Below are positions 8,493 through 17,824 of a DNA stretch of 64,000 bases, one piece after another. The position numbers and the translations under genes are program-made. Numbering within the stretch: position 1 is the first letter of the stretch; every line of letters begins with the position of its first letter. Under the pieces are notes generated by a model that worked only from the letters and a program-made list of their open reading frames with translations, had not been told where the DNA came from and did no database searches. This DNA is from Sphingomonas lacunae (lineage in GTDB: Bacteria; Pseudomonadota; Alphaproteobacteria; Sphingomonadales; Sphingomonadaceae), in the NCBI RefSeq assembly GCF_012979535.1, contig NZ_CP053015.1:2728001-2792000 (forward strand), read 5' to 3'.

Positions 8493-10214
8493 TCACTCCC
8501 CGACATCCTGACTGGCAATCTCCGCTCTCAATGCCTTGCGGTCAAGCTTGCCGATCATCGTCTTGGGCATGCTGTCCCGGATCACGACAGCATCAACCCG
8601 TTCATGCTTGCCCAGTTGATCATTGAGCCAGTGAGTGAGATCTGCCGCGCTGACTCCCGGAGCCTCCGCGTTGAGCGTCACATAGGCGCGCGGGCTTTCG
8701 CCGCGGTAGGCATCGGGGACGCCGATCACCAGCGCCTCCTTGACGGCAGGATGCGCATAAAGCAGCGTTTCGATGGTCGAGGGATACACCTTGAACCCGC
8801 CGACAGCGATCATGTCCTTCAGCCGGTCAACGATACGGATATAGCCGTCGGAATCAATGGTGCCGACATCACCGGTGCGCAGCCAGTCGCCACTCTCCAG
8901 CCGGACAAAGCTGTCGGCATCGGCTTCGGGCCTGTTCCAATAGCCCTGCATGATCTGGGGCCCGGCAACGACAATCTCTCCGGGTTCGCCATCCGGTGCC
9001 GGTCGGGTGGGATCTTCCTTGTCCACCAGCCGCACCATGGTCGCGGGGATTGGCTGGCCAATGGTTCCGCTTCGACCGCCACTTTCATAAGGATTGCAGC
9101 TGACGACTCCCGCGCTCTCAGTCAGGCCATAGCCTTCGACCAGTTTTGATCCGGTCGCCGCCTCGAACCGCGCCTTGAGCTCGGCGGCCATCGGCGCACC
9201 GCCCGAAATGCAAACCCGCAAAGACGACCAGTCGGTACGCGCCATGTCGGGATGATCGAGCAACGCCTGATACATGGTCGGGACGCCCGGCATGGCGGTG
9301 ACCCTTGTTCGCCGGACGGCAGCCAGCGCCTGGGCAGCGTCAAATCGGGGGAGCATGACAATCTGCCCGCCGTTGAGCACGGTGCGGTTCAGCACAGCCG
9401 TATTGGCAAACACATGGAAAAAGGGAAGCACGCCGAGTATCCGGTCCTCACGGTCTTGTTCCGGGTCAATCGCATTGACCTGCCGCGCATTGGCGGTGAG
9501 ATTCTGGTGCGTCAGGCGCGCGCCCTTGGGCGTACCTGTGGTGCCGCCGGTATACTGGATCAGCGCCACATCCTGTTCCGGATCGATCAGAGGTGCGGCG
9601 ACATAGCCGGCATTGTCGATCAGCGAGGAAAAGCGGGTGATGCGCGGATCGTCGGGGATATCCACCCGCTCGGCCCGCTTGAACAGGCGATAGGCCAGCG
9701 ATTTCACCGGTGGCAGCACGCCGGCCACCGAACCGACGATCAGCCGCTCAAGGCTTGATCCCTGCAACACCTTGAACGCGGCGGGCAAAAGCGCCGTGGC
9801 CGATAGGGTGACAAGCAGGCGCGCGCCCGAATCCTCCACCTGATGGTTCAGTTCATCGACCGTATAGAGCGGCGAGAAATTGACCACCGTCGCGCCCGCG
9901 AGCAGCGCGCCATAATAAGCCGCGAGATAATGGGGCACATTGGGCAGGAACAGGCCGACCCGGTCGCCCTTGCCCACGCCCATTGCCTGCAAGCCTGCGG
10001 CAAAGCGGCGGACGCCCTCTGCCACCCGCGTGTAGCTGTAGCGGCGACCCATGAAATCGAGCAGCGGCCGGGGACCGAAGCGCAGCGCCGAGGAGAGGAA
10101 CATGTCGGGCAGCGACAGTGGCGGGAACCGCATGTCCCATTCAGAGGGATGCTCATAATGGCGCGACCATGGACCGCTTGGGTCAAAGGCCGGCCGGGGG
10201 GAGGCGCTGGTCAT
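8493..10214 (-). CDS. fadD: Long-chain fatty acid--CoA ligase (AMP-forming)
   Basis: Activates fatty acids to acyl-CoA for beta-oxidation. The ANL-superfamily P-loop YTGGTTGTPKGARLTH, the A5-like GYGLTES, the hinge region GDWLRTGDVGTIDSDGYIRIVDR and the C-terminal catalytic lysine region MPKTMIGKLDRKALR are all present. Length is 573 residues from ATG 10214; AAAGG lies about ten bases upstream, and the N-terminal extension to 10274 is not expected. It is 65 bases downstream of xerC. Specificity for long chains is inferred from overall similarity to FadD, not from a substrate-pocket signature. Confidence 0.9.
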   Translation of the reverse strand: MTSASPRPAFDPSGPWSRHYEHPSEWDMRFPPLSLPDMFLSSALRFGPRPLLDFMGRRYSYTRVAEGVRRFAAGLQAMGVGKGDRVGLFLPNVPHYLAAYYGALLAGATVVNFSPLYTVDELNHQVEDSGARLLVTLSATALLPAAFKVLQGSSLERLIVGSVAGVLPPVKSLAYRLFKRAERVDIPDDPRITRFSSLIDNAGYVAAPLIDPEQDVALIQYTGGTTGTPKGARLTHQNLTANARQVNAIDPEQDREDRILGVLPFFHVFANTAVLNRTVLNGGQIVMLPRFDAAQALAAVRRTRVTAMPGVPTMYQALLDHPDMARTDWSSLRVCISGGAPMAAELKARFEAATGSKLVEGYGLTESAGVVSCNPYESGGRSGTIGQPIPATMVRLVDKEDPTRPAPDGEPGEIVVAGPQIMQGYWNRPEADADSFVRLESGDWLRTGDVGTIDSDGYIRIVDRLKDMIAVGGFKVYPSTIETLLYAHPAVKEALVIGVPDAYRGESPRAYVTLNAEAPGVSAADLTHWLNDQLGKHERVDAVVIRDSMPKTMIGKLDRKALRAEIASQDVGE

Positions 10215-10279
10215 CGGGGGGTCGCCTTTCTTGCTGGTCTGAACCAGAAGTAATGGCCTGCGGCAAGAGCGCAAGGCCC

Positions 10280-11185
10280 TCAGGCACGCGGATGCGCGCT
10301 CGCATAGACGTCAAGCAGGCGCGCGGTATCGACCGCTGTATAGACCTGTGTCGAGGTCAGGCTGGCGTGGCCGAGCAGTTCCTGCAAACTTCTGAGATCT
10401 GCCCCGGCGGCGAGCAGGTGCGTGGCAAAACTGTGGCGCAGCGCATGGGGCGTGGTGCGGTCGCTGAGGCCGAGCCGGCGGCGCGCGCCCTGCACCGAGC
10501 GGCGGATCAGCGCCGGGCTGAGCGGACCGCCCCGAGCACCCCGGAAAAGCGGCTCACCCTTGGCGGGTGGCCATGGGCAAAGCGCGACATAATCGGCCAG
10601 CGCTTCGCGTATCTGCGGCAACAACGGCACCTGCCGGGTCTTGCCGCGTTTGCCGGTGACGCGCAGCACGTCCCGCGAGTCCAGTGCGCTTCCATCGAGC
10701 GACAGTGCCTCTCCGATACGCAAGCCCGCGCCATAGAGCAGCAGGAGCACGGCAAAGTCGCGCGCACCGATCCAGGGTTCGCGCGCCGTGTCGGCAATCT
10801 CTCCGGCAAGATCGATTGCCTGATCCGGGGACACCGGTCGCGGCAGGCCGCGCTTGACCCGCGGGCCGCGCACCGCCGGGACGGTTGCTACCGCGCCCCC
10901 GGCAAAGGCGAGGAATCCCCGCACGGCGGACAATTCCCTTGCCGTCGAGGCATTGGACAGGCCATCGCCGCGCCGGTCGGCCAGAAAGGCGCGCAGGTCC
11001 GCCGGGCCGAGCGTGCCTAGGCTGGCCGCGGTTGGCACCTCGCCATGATAGCGCATCAGGAAATCACACAGCCGTTGGGCAGTAGCGACATAGGCACGGA
11101 CGGTGTGGATCGACCGCCGCTGCTCCAGCGCCAGCCGGTCTCGCCATGCGGCGACCAGGGGGTGAAGGGGTGCGTCGTCACTCAT
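10280..11185 (-). CDS. xerC: Tyrosine recombinase XerC
   Basis: Chromosome-dimer resolution recombinase acting at dif with XerD. The 301 residues contain an N-terminal SAM-like core-binding domain (RSIHTVRAYVATAQRLCDFL) and a catalytic domain. The catalytic residues are Arg in GAGLRIGEALSL, Lys in the GKRGKTRQVPL hairpin, HALRHSFATHLLAAGADL (HxxR), LLGHASLTSTQVYT (His and nucleophilic Tyr). Length and neighbours (hemW, rdgB, rph) are those of a housekeeping Xer protein and not of an integrase. XerC is preferred over XerD from the sequence impression and context only. Confidence 0.85.
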   Translation of the reverse strand: MSDDAPLHPLVAAWRDRLALEQRRSIHTVRAYVATAQRLCDFLMRYHGEVPTAASLGTLGPADLRAFLADRRGDGLSNASTARELSAVRGFLAFAGGAVATVPAVRGPRVKRGLPRPVSPDQAIDLAGEIADTAREPWIGARDFAVLLLLYGAGLRIGEALSLDGSALDSRDVLRVTGKRGKTRQVPLLPQIREALADYVALCPWPPAKGEPLFRGARGGPLSPALIRRSVQGARRRLGLSDRTTPHALRHSFATHLLAAGADLRSLQELLGHASLTSTQVYTAVDTARLLDVYASAHPRA

Positions 11186-11226
11186 GGCGCGAGCATAGGC
11201 TCAGCCGGCCCCGGTGGGAATCCCCC

Positions 11227-12372
11227 TCAGCCGAGAGCGACAACCTCGGGCAGGATCGCATCGAGCAGCAACATGCCGGCGGGCAGGACGGCGAGGCGCG
11301 GACCGGTCAGGCTCAACAGGCCATGTCCAGCCAGCCGCCGCACTGCCGCCTCATCGACCAGCCTGTCACGGGCGACACCGCTCAGCGCCGCGACATGGTC
11401 AAGGTCAACGCCTTCGCGCAGGCGCAGCCCCATCAGCAACGCCTCGGTAGCGCGGGTTTCGGGCGTCAGGTGGCGCTCCGCCTTGATGCCATGCCCCTGT
11501 CCGGCAATGGCGGCGAGCCAATTCTCGGGCTTCTTGTGCCGTTCGGTCGCGATGCCATTCCTTCGGCCATGCGCCCCCGGCCCTATGCCGACATAGTCGC
11601 CAGAGCGCCAATAGGTGAGATTGTGGCGGCTCTCCTGCCCAACCCGCGCATGATTGCTGATCTCATAGGCGGGCAGTCCTGCCGCCGCCGTCTGTTCCGC
11701 CGTCGCGGCGAACAGGTCGGCAGACAGGTCCTCGTCGGGCAGGATGATTTCGCCCCGGTCGAACAGCGTCTTGAACCGCGTGCCAGGCTCGATGGTCAGC
11801 TGGTAGAGCGACAGGTGATCGGTGCCAAAGGCCAGCGCGCGGGCCAGTTCGGCCTGCCACTCGGCTAGGCTCTGCCCCGGCCGGGCAGTGATCAGATCAA
11901 AGCTGACCCGGGCGAAATGTGCTTGTGCCGCAGCAATCGCCGCCAACCCTTCATCGACACTGTGCGCTCTTCCAAAGAAGCGCAAGGTTTCGTCGTCAAG
12001 TGCCTGTATTCCTATCGAAACACGGTTGACCCCGGCGCTTGCCAGTGCGGCGAAATTGGCGACCTCAACCGAATTGGGATTGGCCTCCAGCGTGATTTCG
12101 CACTCAGCCGTCAGCCCCCAATGCCGCTCCGCCGCCTCGATCAGCGCGGCCACCGTCGCGGGCGGCATCAGGCTGGGCGTCCCGCCACCAAAGAAGATCG
12201 AGCTGACCCGCCGCCCCGCGGTTAGCCCCGCCTCATGCGCCATGTCCGCCAGCAGCGCATCGCGCCACTGCGCCTGATCAACACTCTCCCGCACATGACT
12301 GTTAAAGTCGCAATAGGGGCATTTGCTGACGCAAAACGGCCAGTGGATGTAGAGGGCGATAGGCGCGCTCAC
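11227..12372 (-). CDS. hemW: Radical SAM heme chaperone HemW
   Basis: A 381-residue HemW/HemN-like radical SAM protein. The [4Fe-4S] motif is CVSKCPYCDF (CxxxCxxC) near residue 14, preceded by ALYIHWPFC, and FFGGGTPSLM follows. HemW inserts heme into target proteins and is distinguished from true coproporphyrinogen dehydrogenase HemN by lacking HemN's longer N-terminal region, as here. It lies three bases after rdgB on the same strand, and its stop is 41 bases before xerC. The association with rdgB and rph is common in proteobacteria. Confidence 0.9.
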   Translation of the reverse strand: MSAPIALYIHWPFCVSKCPYCDFNSHVRESVDQAQWRDALLADMAHEAGLTAGRRVSSIFFGGGTPSLMPPATVAALIEAAERHWGLTAECEITLEANPNSVEVANFAALASAGVNRVSIGIQALDDETLRFFGRAHSVDEGLAAIAAAQAHFARVSFDLITARPGQSLAEWQAELARALAFGTDHLSLYQLTIEPGTRFKTLFDRGEIILPDEDLSADLFAATAEQTAAAGLPAYEISNHARVGQESRHNLTYWRSGDYVGIGPGAHGRRNGIATERHKKPENWLAAIAGQGHGIKAERHLTPETRATEALLMGLRLREGVDLDHVAALSGVARDRLVDEAAVRRLAGHGLLSLTGPRLAVLPAGMLLLDAILPEVVALG

Positions 12373-12375
12373 GCC

Positions 12376-12996
12376 TCAGAACACCGCCTTCACCAACTTG
12401 GCGAATGCGTCCGCCCGGTGGCTGATGGCATGTTTATGCTCCGGGTCGATTTCGGCGAAGGTCTGATCCATGCCCTTGGCAACAAACACCGGATCATAGC
12501 CGAAACCGAGCGCCCCGCGTGGCGGCCAGGTGAGGCTGCCCTGCACTTCGCCCTCGACGACCAGCTCTTCGCCATCCGGCCAGACCAGCGCCAGCGTGCA
12601 GACGAACCGCGCGCTGCGATCGACATCAGGCCCCATTTCGGCGAGCATCCCCTCAACCTTGCCCATCGCCATATACCAGTCGCGGCCGGCTTCCCCCTCG
12701 AACCACTGCCGCTCGGCCCAGTCGGCGGTATAGACGCCGGGGCGTCCGCCAAGTGCCGCGACCTGCAAGCCGCTGTCGTCAGACAGGGCGACATAGCCAC
12801 TCGCCGCCGCACTGCGCGCCTTTATGAGGGCGTTCTCGGCAAAGGTGGTCCCGGTCTCCTCGGGCTCGGGCAGGCCGAGGTCAGCCGCGCTGATCGCTTC
12901 CATGCCATAGGGTTCGACCAGCGCGCGGATTTCCTTGAGCTTGCCCTTGTTATGGCTGGCGAGGACGAGTTTGCCGGGGGTCAGTTTGCGGGTCAT
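12376..12996 (-). CDS. rdgB: RdgB/HAM1 family XTP/dITP pyrophosphatase
   Basis: House-cleaning enzyme that removes deaminated purine nucleotides (dITP, XTP). Motifs: [14 protein letters not shown] at the N-terminus, [24 protein letters not shown] in the middle and GFGYDPVF plus [18 protein letters not shown] near the C-terminus, in the canonical order. ATG 12996 has GGA eight bases upstream; an in-frame ATG at 13020 adds eight residues. Three bases separate its stop from hemW. Confidence 0.93.
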   Translation of the reverse strand: MTRKLTPGKLVLASHNKGKLKEIRALVEPYGMEAISAADLGLPEPEETGTTFAENALIKARSAAASGYVALSDDSGLQVAALGGRPGVYTADWAERQWFEGEAGRDWYMAMGKVEGMLAEMGPDVDRSARFVCTLALVWPDGEELVVEGEVQGSLTWPPRGALGFGYDPVFVAKGMDQTFAEIDPEHKHAISHRADAFAKLVKAVF

Positions 12997-13020
12997 GGAT
13001 GTTCCAATCTCAGCCATCAA

Positions 13021-13045
13021 AGCCCTCTCCCCAAGGGAGAGGGCT
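13021..13045. repeat. Perfect 11-bp inverted repeat between rph and rdgB
   Basis: AGCCCTCTCCC and GGGAGAGGGCT are separated by a CAA loop, then GGATGAGGGG follows. The same GCTGGATGAGGG tail occurs at about 29230. This is a dispersed palindromic (REP-like) element placed inside a co-directional gene group, so in RNA it would form a strong hairpin between the rph and rdgB coding regions. Confidence 0.7.
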
Positions 13046-13056
13046 GGATGAGGGGT

Positions 13057-13773
13057 TCAGCGCCCCGTCGCCTTCCGCTGCGCTGCGAAGATTTCGTCGC
13101 AGCCGATGCGGGCAAGGCGCAATAGGCGCAGCAGTTGCTCCTCGTCATAGGGCGCGCCCTCTGCGGTCGCCTGCACTTCGGCGAGACGACCGTCGCCAAG
13201 CAGGACGAAGTTTGCGTCGGCTTCGGCATTGCTGTCCTCGATATAATCAAGGTCGAGCACAGGCGTGCCTTCGTAAATGCCACAGCTGATGCCGGCGATC
13301 TGCTGGAACAACGGGTCTTCGGTGATCAGTTTTTGTGCCAGCAAGCCATCGATGGCGAGGCGCAGGGCAATCCATGCGCCCGAGATGGAGGCGGTGCGGG
13401 TGCCGCCGTCGGCCTGGATGACATCGCAGTCGAGAACGATCTGGCGCTCGCCCAGCTTCTTCATGTCGCAGACGGCGCGCAGGCTGCGGCCGATCAAACG
13501 CTGAATTTCCTGCGTGCGACCCGACTGCTTGCCCTTGGCCGCTTCACGGCTGCCGCGGGTGTGGGTGGCGCGGGGCAGCATGCCATATTCCGCCGTCACC
13601 CAGCCCTTGCCGGTGTTGCGCATCCAACCGGGCACCTTTTCCTCGATGCTGGCGGTGACCAGCACCTTGGTATCGCCAAAACCGATCAGCACGCTGCCTT
13701 CGGCATGCTTGGTGAAGTTGGTTTCGACACTGATGGTGCGCATGGCGTCTGCCGCGCGGCCGGATGGGCGCAT
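13057..13773 (-). CDS. rph: Ribonuclease PH
   Basis: Phosphate-dependent 3'-5' exoribonuclease that trims tRNA 3' ends. The 238 residues begin MRPSGR and contain the RNase PH hallmarks [43 protein letters not shown] and [21 protein letters not shown] stands eight bases before ATG 13773; the open frame continues to 13833 without homology. It heads the minus-strand group rph-rdgB-hemW-xerC and is separated by 83 bases from a convergent-side hypothetical gene's stop upstream. Confidence 0.95.
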   Translation of the reverse strand: MRPSGRAADAMRTISVETNFTKHAEGSVLIGFGDTKVLVTASIEEKVPGWMRNTGKGWVTAEYGMLPRATHTRGSREAAKGKQSGRTQEIQRLIGRSLRAVCDMKKLGERQIVLDCDVIQADGGTRTASISGAWIALRLAIDGLLAQKLITEDPLFQQIAGISCGIYEGTPVLDLDYIEDSNAEADANFVLLGDGRLAEVQATAEGAPYDEEQLLRLLRLARIGCDEIFAAQRKATGR

Positions 13774-13856
13774 GTGGGATTCTCCTGATAGCCTGATGTT
13801 GGCGACTGCGAGGCGCGATAGCGGGGCACTCACCCAATTGCACGGAGAAATCCGGA

Positions 13857-14495
13857 TTACGGCTGCAGGACGTATAGGCGCCTGAAGGGATGCACCCTTG
13901 CGTCCGCGGGAATGGCGAGCCCCAGCTCATCCAGCAGAGCCCGCATGTCGCGGATAGACGCTTCCGTCGGCTGGAAACACCGGGACTCATGGGACGCGAC
14001 GCCGGCTCCCACGGGAAAGACTTGCACGTCCAGCGGGCTTTGGGAATCGGACAAAGGCGGACAAGAGTGGGGACGAAGGGGCAAGCCCCGCTTGGGCGCC
14101 TTTGCTGGTGGCTGCCAGCCAAGCCGGTACATCTTGGCCATTGCCCGTGCCGCACGCGCAGGACTGATACGCAACTTCTGGCTCGCGATCATCGTCGAGA
14201 TGAAAGACTTGTCTGCTGTTCCATCCCTGTTTGGCACGGCCATATCCAATGGCAGGCAATGGTTGACCAAACGGCCCATCGCAGACCAATTGACGAACAG
14301 GACCCCGTTCTTGCGCAACCCCACGTCGACCATAAGCGGACAATGTCCGAAACGCTCGGGCTGGCCATGGTCATATACCACCCGCACCCATGCCCTCTCA
14401 AACTGGTCGGGAGGCTTGGACAGCGCGGCACCAACTGCCGTGCCGATCGCAACAATTAGGACAAGGGCTAAAGCCAAAAGGTTGGACCGCTTCAT
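13857..14495 (-). CDS. Hypothetical membrane-anchored protein
   Basis: A 212-residue protein from ATG 14495, starting [25 protein letters not shown], which is a basic tip plus one transmembrane helix or uncleaved signal. The remainder is soluble, with a few Cys ([24 protein letters not shown]) and the repeated theme of short helices near [10 protein letters not shown]. No family is recognised. No good ribosome-binding site is visible, and the frame extends upstream to 14633, into the hrcA start region; the chosen start is the one that gives a sensible N-terminal helix. It sits between rph (same strand) and hrcA (divergent). Confidence 0.55.
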   Translation of the reverse strand: MKRSNLLALALVLIVAIGTAVGAALSKPPDQFERAWVRVVYDHGQPERFGHCPLMVDVGLRKNGVLFVNWSAMGRLVNHCLPLDMAVPNRDGTADKSFISTMIASQKLRISPARAARAMAKMYRLGWQPPAKAPKRGLPLRPHSCPPLSDSQSPLDVQVFPVGAGVASHESRCFQPTEASIRDMRALLDELGLAIPADARVHPFRRLYVLQP

Positions 14496-14604
14496 CTGGG
14501 TAGCTTGCATCATGCTGGTGGCGGCATCAACCGCCACCCTCTTGGCGACCAACAGCCTGTTGACGACTCTTGAGCCTGTCATGAATTGCGCTACATCTGC
14601 ATCC

Positions 14605-15657
14605 ATGATGCCCATGCCGATCAATGACCTCAATGATCGCGCCCGCTCGATCTTCCAGCTGGTGGTCGAGGCCTATATTGATGACGGCCAGCCGGTGGGA
14701 TCTCGCACCATTTCGCGCCGCTCGACGCTCAACCTGTCACCGGCCTCGATCCGCAATGTCATGCAGGATCTGGAAGAGGCTGGCCTGCTCGCCGCGCCGC
14801 ATACCAGTGCGGGCCGCGTGCCGACCGAATTGGGGCTTAGGCTGTTCGTCGACGGCATGATGCAGGTCGCCGAACCAAGCGCCGAGGATCGCGCGCAGAT
14901 AGAGGCGAGCCTGTCGGGCGCTGGTACCAACGGCCCGGTCGAAACCGCGCTGGCCAATGCCACCGCTGCCCTGTCTGGCCTGTCGGCCTGTGCCGGGCTC
15001 GTCATGGTGCCGGGGCATGAGCGGGTACTGAAACAGGTTGCCTTTGCCCCCCTGTCAGATCGGCAGGCCTTGGTGGTGCTCGTGGCGATGGATGGCAGCA
15101 TCGAAAATCGCGTGATTGACGTACCGGCAGGCCTGACTCCGTCGATGCTGGTCGAGGCGGGCAATTACATCACCGCCACCCTCTCCGGCCTGACGCTCGC
15201 CGAAGCGCAGGCGCGGATGCGGGCGGAGATCGCCAGCCAGCAACTGGCGATGGACCGGGCGGCGGCGCGGCTGGTCGAGGCGGGGCTGGCGATATGGAGC
15301 GCCGACCACAGCGAACGGCCGGTGCTGATCGTGCGCGGACAAGCCAATCTGATCGATGAAAATGCGCGCGGTGACATAGATCGTGTCCGCCAATTGCTCG
15401 ATGAGCTTGAAACCAAGGAAGACATTTCCCAATTGCTGGCTTCGGCCGGAGAGGGTGCATCGACCCGCATCTTCATCGGCTCCGAGAACAAGCTGTTCGC
15501 CCTGTCCGGTTCGTCGGTGATTGCCGCGCCCTGGCGGGGCAGCGACGGCCGGGTGATCGGCGTTGTCGGTGTCATCGGCCCGACTCGGTTGAACTATGCG
15601 CGGATCGTGCCAATGGTGGATTTCACCGCGCAAACCTTGTCCCGGCTGATGCGTTGA
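14605..15657 (+). CDS. hrcA: Heat-inducible transcription repressor HrcA
   Basis: Repressor that binds CIRCE operators of chaperone genes. The N-terminal winged helix reads ARSIFQLVVEAYIDDGQPVGSRTISRRSTLNLSPASIRNVM followed by DLEEAGLLAAPHTSAGRVPTE, typical HrcA. The remainder includes the GAF-like middle and the C-terminal FIGSENKLFALSGSSVIAAPW, also typical. Candidate starts are ATG 14581, 14605, 14608 and 14614; none has a clear Shine-Dalgarno, and the open frame continues far upstream without homology. From 14605 it is 350 residues. grpE follows after 43 bases on the same strand. I see no CIRCE repeat upstream of hrcA or dnaK, so its target is probably groESL elsewhere. Confidence 0.92.
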   Translation: MMPMPINDLNDRARSIFQLVVEAYIDDGQPVGSRTISRRSTLNLSPASIRNVMQDLEEAGLLAAPHTSAGRVPTELGLRLFVDGMMQVAEPSAEDRAQIEASLSGAGTNGPVETALANATAALSGLSACAGLVMVPGHERVLKQVAFAPLSDRQALVVLVAMDGSIENRVIDVPAGLTPSMLVEAGNYITATLSGLTLAEAQARMRAEIASQQLAMDRAAARLVEAGLAIWSADHSERPVLIVRGQANLIDENARGDIDRVRQLLDELETKEDISQLLASAGEGASTRIFIGSENKLFALSGSSVIAAPWRGSDGRVIGVVGVIGPTRLNYARIVPMVDFTAQTLSRLMR

Positions 15658-15700
15658 CACTGGCTGGGCGGACACAAATTGCCGAACGAGATTGAAACCA

Positions 15701-16267
15701 ATGACTGCTGAAGAAAGCGAAACTCCCCGCGTGAACGAAGCCAATGACATCGCCAATGAAGCCGCCGCCGAAGCGGTGCAGGAAGCCGCTGACGAAAGCG
15801 CGGCCCGCATCGCCGCGCTGGAGGAGCAGCTGGCCAACGCTCAGCAGGAAACACTCTACGCCAAGGCGGAAGTACAGAATGTCCGCCGTCGCGCGGAAAA
15901 GGAAGTGGCGGATGCCCACGCCTATTCTGCGACAAAATTCGCCCGCGACATATTGTCGGTGGCCGACAATATCGGCCGCGCGCTCGATGCCATTCCTGCG
16001 GCTGCGCGCGAGGATGAGGCGTGGAAGGGGCTGGTAACCGGCCTTGAAGCCACCGGGCGCGAGCTGTCAGCCGTGTTCGAGCGCAATGGCATCACACGCA
16101 TTGATTCAGTCGGCCAGCCGCTCGACCCCAATTTGCATCAGGCGATGATGGAAATTCCCAGCACCGACGCTGCGCCGGGCACGGTCATCCAGGAAATCCA
16201 GTCCGGTTACATGATCAAGGACCGGCTGTTGCGTCCGGCGCTGGTGGGCGTGGCAAAGGCGGGTTGA
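15701..16267 (+). CDS. grpE: Nucleotide exchange factor GrpE
   Basis: Releases ADP from DnaK. The 188 residues have an acidic, Ala-rich N-terminus, a long helix (RIAALEEQLANAQQETLYAKAEVQNVRRR) and the beta-domain signature GITRIDSVGQPLDPNLHQAMMEI with VIQEIQSGYMIKDRLLRPALVGVA. Start ATG 15701 is chosen over the in-frame TTG at 15692. It is the second gene of an hrcA-grpE pair; its partners dnaK and dnaJ lie 2.3 kb downstream. Confidence 0.95.
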   Translation: MTAEESETPRVNEANDIANEAAAEAVQEAADESAARIAALEEQLANAQQETLYAKAEVQNVRRRAEKEVADAHAYSATKFARDILSVADNIGRALDAIPAAAREDEAWKGLVTGLEATGRELSAVFERNGITRIDSVGQPLDPNLHQAMMEIPSTDAAPGTVIQEIQSGYMIKDRLLRPALVGVAKAG

Positions 16268-16730
16268 GGATCTGTCCCAGCTGATGCGTCAGCTGCTTGA
16301 TCCGGCCGGTCGCCGCCGCCATCTGTGCCTTGCTGACCAGGACACAGCGGTCCAGCGGATCGCTGGCTGTCTGGGCGTTGCGCAAAAGCCAGTGGGTTTC
16401 ACCGTCAATCTCCAGCTGGGTGGCGGTGCTGTGCGCGCATTCACGGCGCAGCGCGAGCAGCTTGTCCGCTTCGGCCAATATGATCGCTACCCGCCCCTGC
16501 TGCCGTTGCTGCAACCCACTGGACTGCTTGGCCGACAACAGGTCAAGGATCGCCCTGATCTTTTGTGAGGGCATCAGCCGGGGATTGGCCGCCGGGTCCA
16601 GCACACGCATCAACAGGGTCAGCTTGGCCTCAAAGGCGGCCGTGGCGACAATCAGCCGCCCGATAGCGGCTTCGGCTGGCTCGACCGGTCCGGTCGAACC
16701 ATGCAAGGGATGATGCAAGGGGGCGTTCAT
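16215..16730 (-). CDS. Hypothetical protein overlapping grpE 3' end
   Basis: A 171-residue product from ATG 16730 with a largely helical, charged middle (RRECAHSTATQLEIDGETHWLLR) and a Pro-rich C-terminal tail. No family is recognised. Its last 53 bases overlap the antisense strand of grpE, which is unusual, so either the C-terminus is real and the genes share DNA or the true product ends in another way. The region 16268-16730 has no plausible plus-strand gene, which supports this frame. Upstream of it (16731-16828) the DNA is noticeably AT-rich. Confidence 0.5.
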   Translation of the reverse strand: MNAPLHHPLHGSTGPVEPAEAAIGRLIVATAAFEAKLTLLMRVLDPAANPRLMPSQKIRAILDLLSAKQSSGLQQRQQGRVAIILAEADKLLALRRECAHSTATQLEIDGETHWLLRNAQTASDPLDRCVLVSKAQMAAATGRIKQLTHQLGQILNPPLPRPPAPDATAGP

Positions 16731-16828
16731 GCAACCTATGTGCCACGCACTTCTTTGCAAAAGTATAAAATCGATATTTTCAACCAATGTGGACTAAAAA
16801 ATGAATAGTCCCCAACAAAATCCCTTTA

Positions 16829-17272
16829 CTACAAGGGATCTCCGGTAAAGTCGACTTCGCGCACCCGCCGCTTTTGCCGGGCGGTGTCGACCAGCGCGCG
16901 GAGCCGCTCACGGCGCGCCGCAGCGTCGGCGATATGGTGCATCACCAGCGGCGCCTCGCGGGTCGTCTCGTCGCTGCTGTCGATGGTGATGGTGCCGATG
17001 CCGGCCATCTGGTTGATCAACGTGAAATCGAGCCGGACATCCTTGACCCGGTACAGTTCAATCTCGTCGACACTTTTGACGAAAATGCCCTTGCGCAGCA
17101 CCAGCCGGTCAGCCGTCAGTTCATAGGTGATGCCAAGGTTACGCACCCAGACGGTGAGGATGATCAGGAAACCCACCCCGGCAAGGCACAGCAACAAGGT
17201 GCCCCAGCCGGCCAGCGTCCCCCGCAGCCAGCCCCAGGTCGAGGAACGGAATGTGTCGAGTATCTCTTCCAT
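16829..17272 (-). CDS. Bacterial PH domain (bPH2/YdbS-like) membrane protein
   Basis: A 147-residue protein with one transmembrane stretch (WGTLLLCLAGVGFLIILTVWV) at about residues 23-43. It is followed by ITYELTADRLVLRKGIFVKSVDEIELYRVKDVRLDFTLINQMAGIGTITI, the characteristic beta pattern of the bPH2 (former DUF304) domain. Only one domain copy is present, whereas YdbS/YdbT proteins often have more. The role is unknown beyond membrane association. It ends with a Lys/Arg-rich segment. Confidence 0.75.
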   Translation of the reverse strand: MEEILDTFRSSTWGWLRGTLAGWGTLLLCLAGVGFLIILTVWVRNLGITYELTADRLVLRKGIFVKSVDEIELYRVKDVRLDFTLINQMAGIGTITIDSSDETTREAPLVMHHIADAAARRERLRALVDTARQKRRVREVDFTGDPL

Positions 17273-17335
17273 CGTCTGCCCCCATCAGATCAGTCAGGCA
17301 TCGCGCAAATGTCGGCGCGAGTCCACATCTGTTGA

Positions 17336-17824
17336 TCAGGCCGGCACGAACGGCAAGATGGATCGGTAGCTCTCGATCGGAGGCGCACCCGGCACGGCAT
17401 GGCCCCGGCTCAGCAGGAAATAGTGCCGGACAATTTCTGCCTGTTGTTCCAGCCCGTACCGCTCCAGCGGCCAGCCCGGTTTGAGCGTATAGCTGTACCG
17501 GTCGGTCGGCCAGCGCATCAGCACCAGGAACCAGCGCCCGCGCGTCTGGGCCTGCCAGACATGCGTCATTTCATGGATGAACAGAGCCTGCAAATTGATC
17601 GGCGCTTCGCAGAAATCATCACAATAGAGTCCGCCGCCAGGATTGAAATGGAGATGCCCCATCGGCGCCATCACCACCCGCGAAGGCTGGAAAAAGGCCC
17701 ATTTGCGGTTGCGTATCTCCACCGCGTCATAATCAATGGCATCGCCGAAGACCGAACGGGCGAGTGCCCGTTCAGTCCCGGTCAGGCCGCGCGACGCGCC
17801 GGATGCGGTCGCGGCTGACGGCAT
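17336..17824 (-). CDS. Putative metalloprotease-like protein with HEMTH motif
   Basis: A 162-residue cytosolic protein without a signal peptide. FIHEMTHVWQAQ is an HExxH-type zinc site (HEMTH), and GLEQQAEIVRHYF contains an E/H-rich stretch that could supply the third ligand. Similar short sphingomonad proteins are often labelled vgr-related; that name says little about function. The ATG at 17824 overlaps the stop of the copper-chaperone gene by one base (TGATG), so the two are probably translationally coupled. Peptidase activity is inference from the motif alone. Confidence 0.65.
   Translation of the reverse strand: MPSAATASGASRGLTGTERALARSVFGDAIDYDAVEIRNRKWAFFQPSRVVMAPMGHLHFNPGGGLYCDDFCEAPINLQALFIHEMTHVWQAQTRGRWFLVLMRWPTDRYSYTLKPGWPLERYGLEQQAEIVRHYFLLSRGHAVPGAPPIESYRSILPFVPA

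Noticed and set aside
10280-11185. Tyrosine recombinase as evidence of a mobile element
   Set aside because: It is a chromosomal XerC by length, motif and location next to hemW and rdgB; no attachment sites or cargo are seen.
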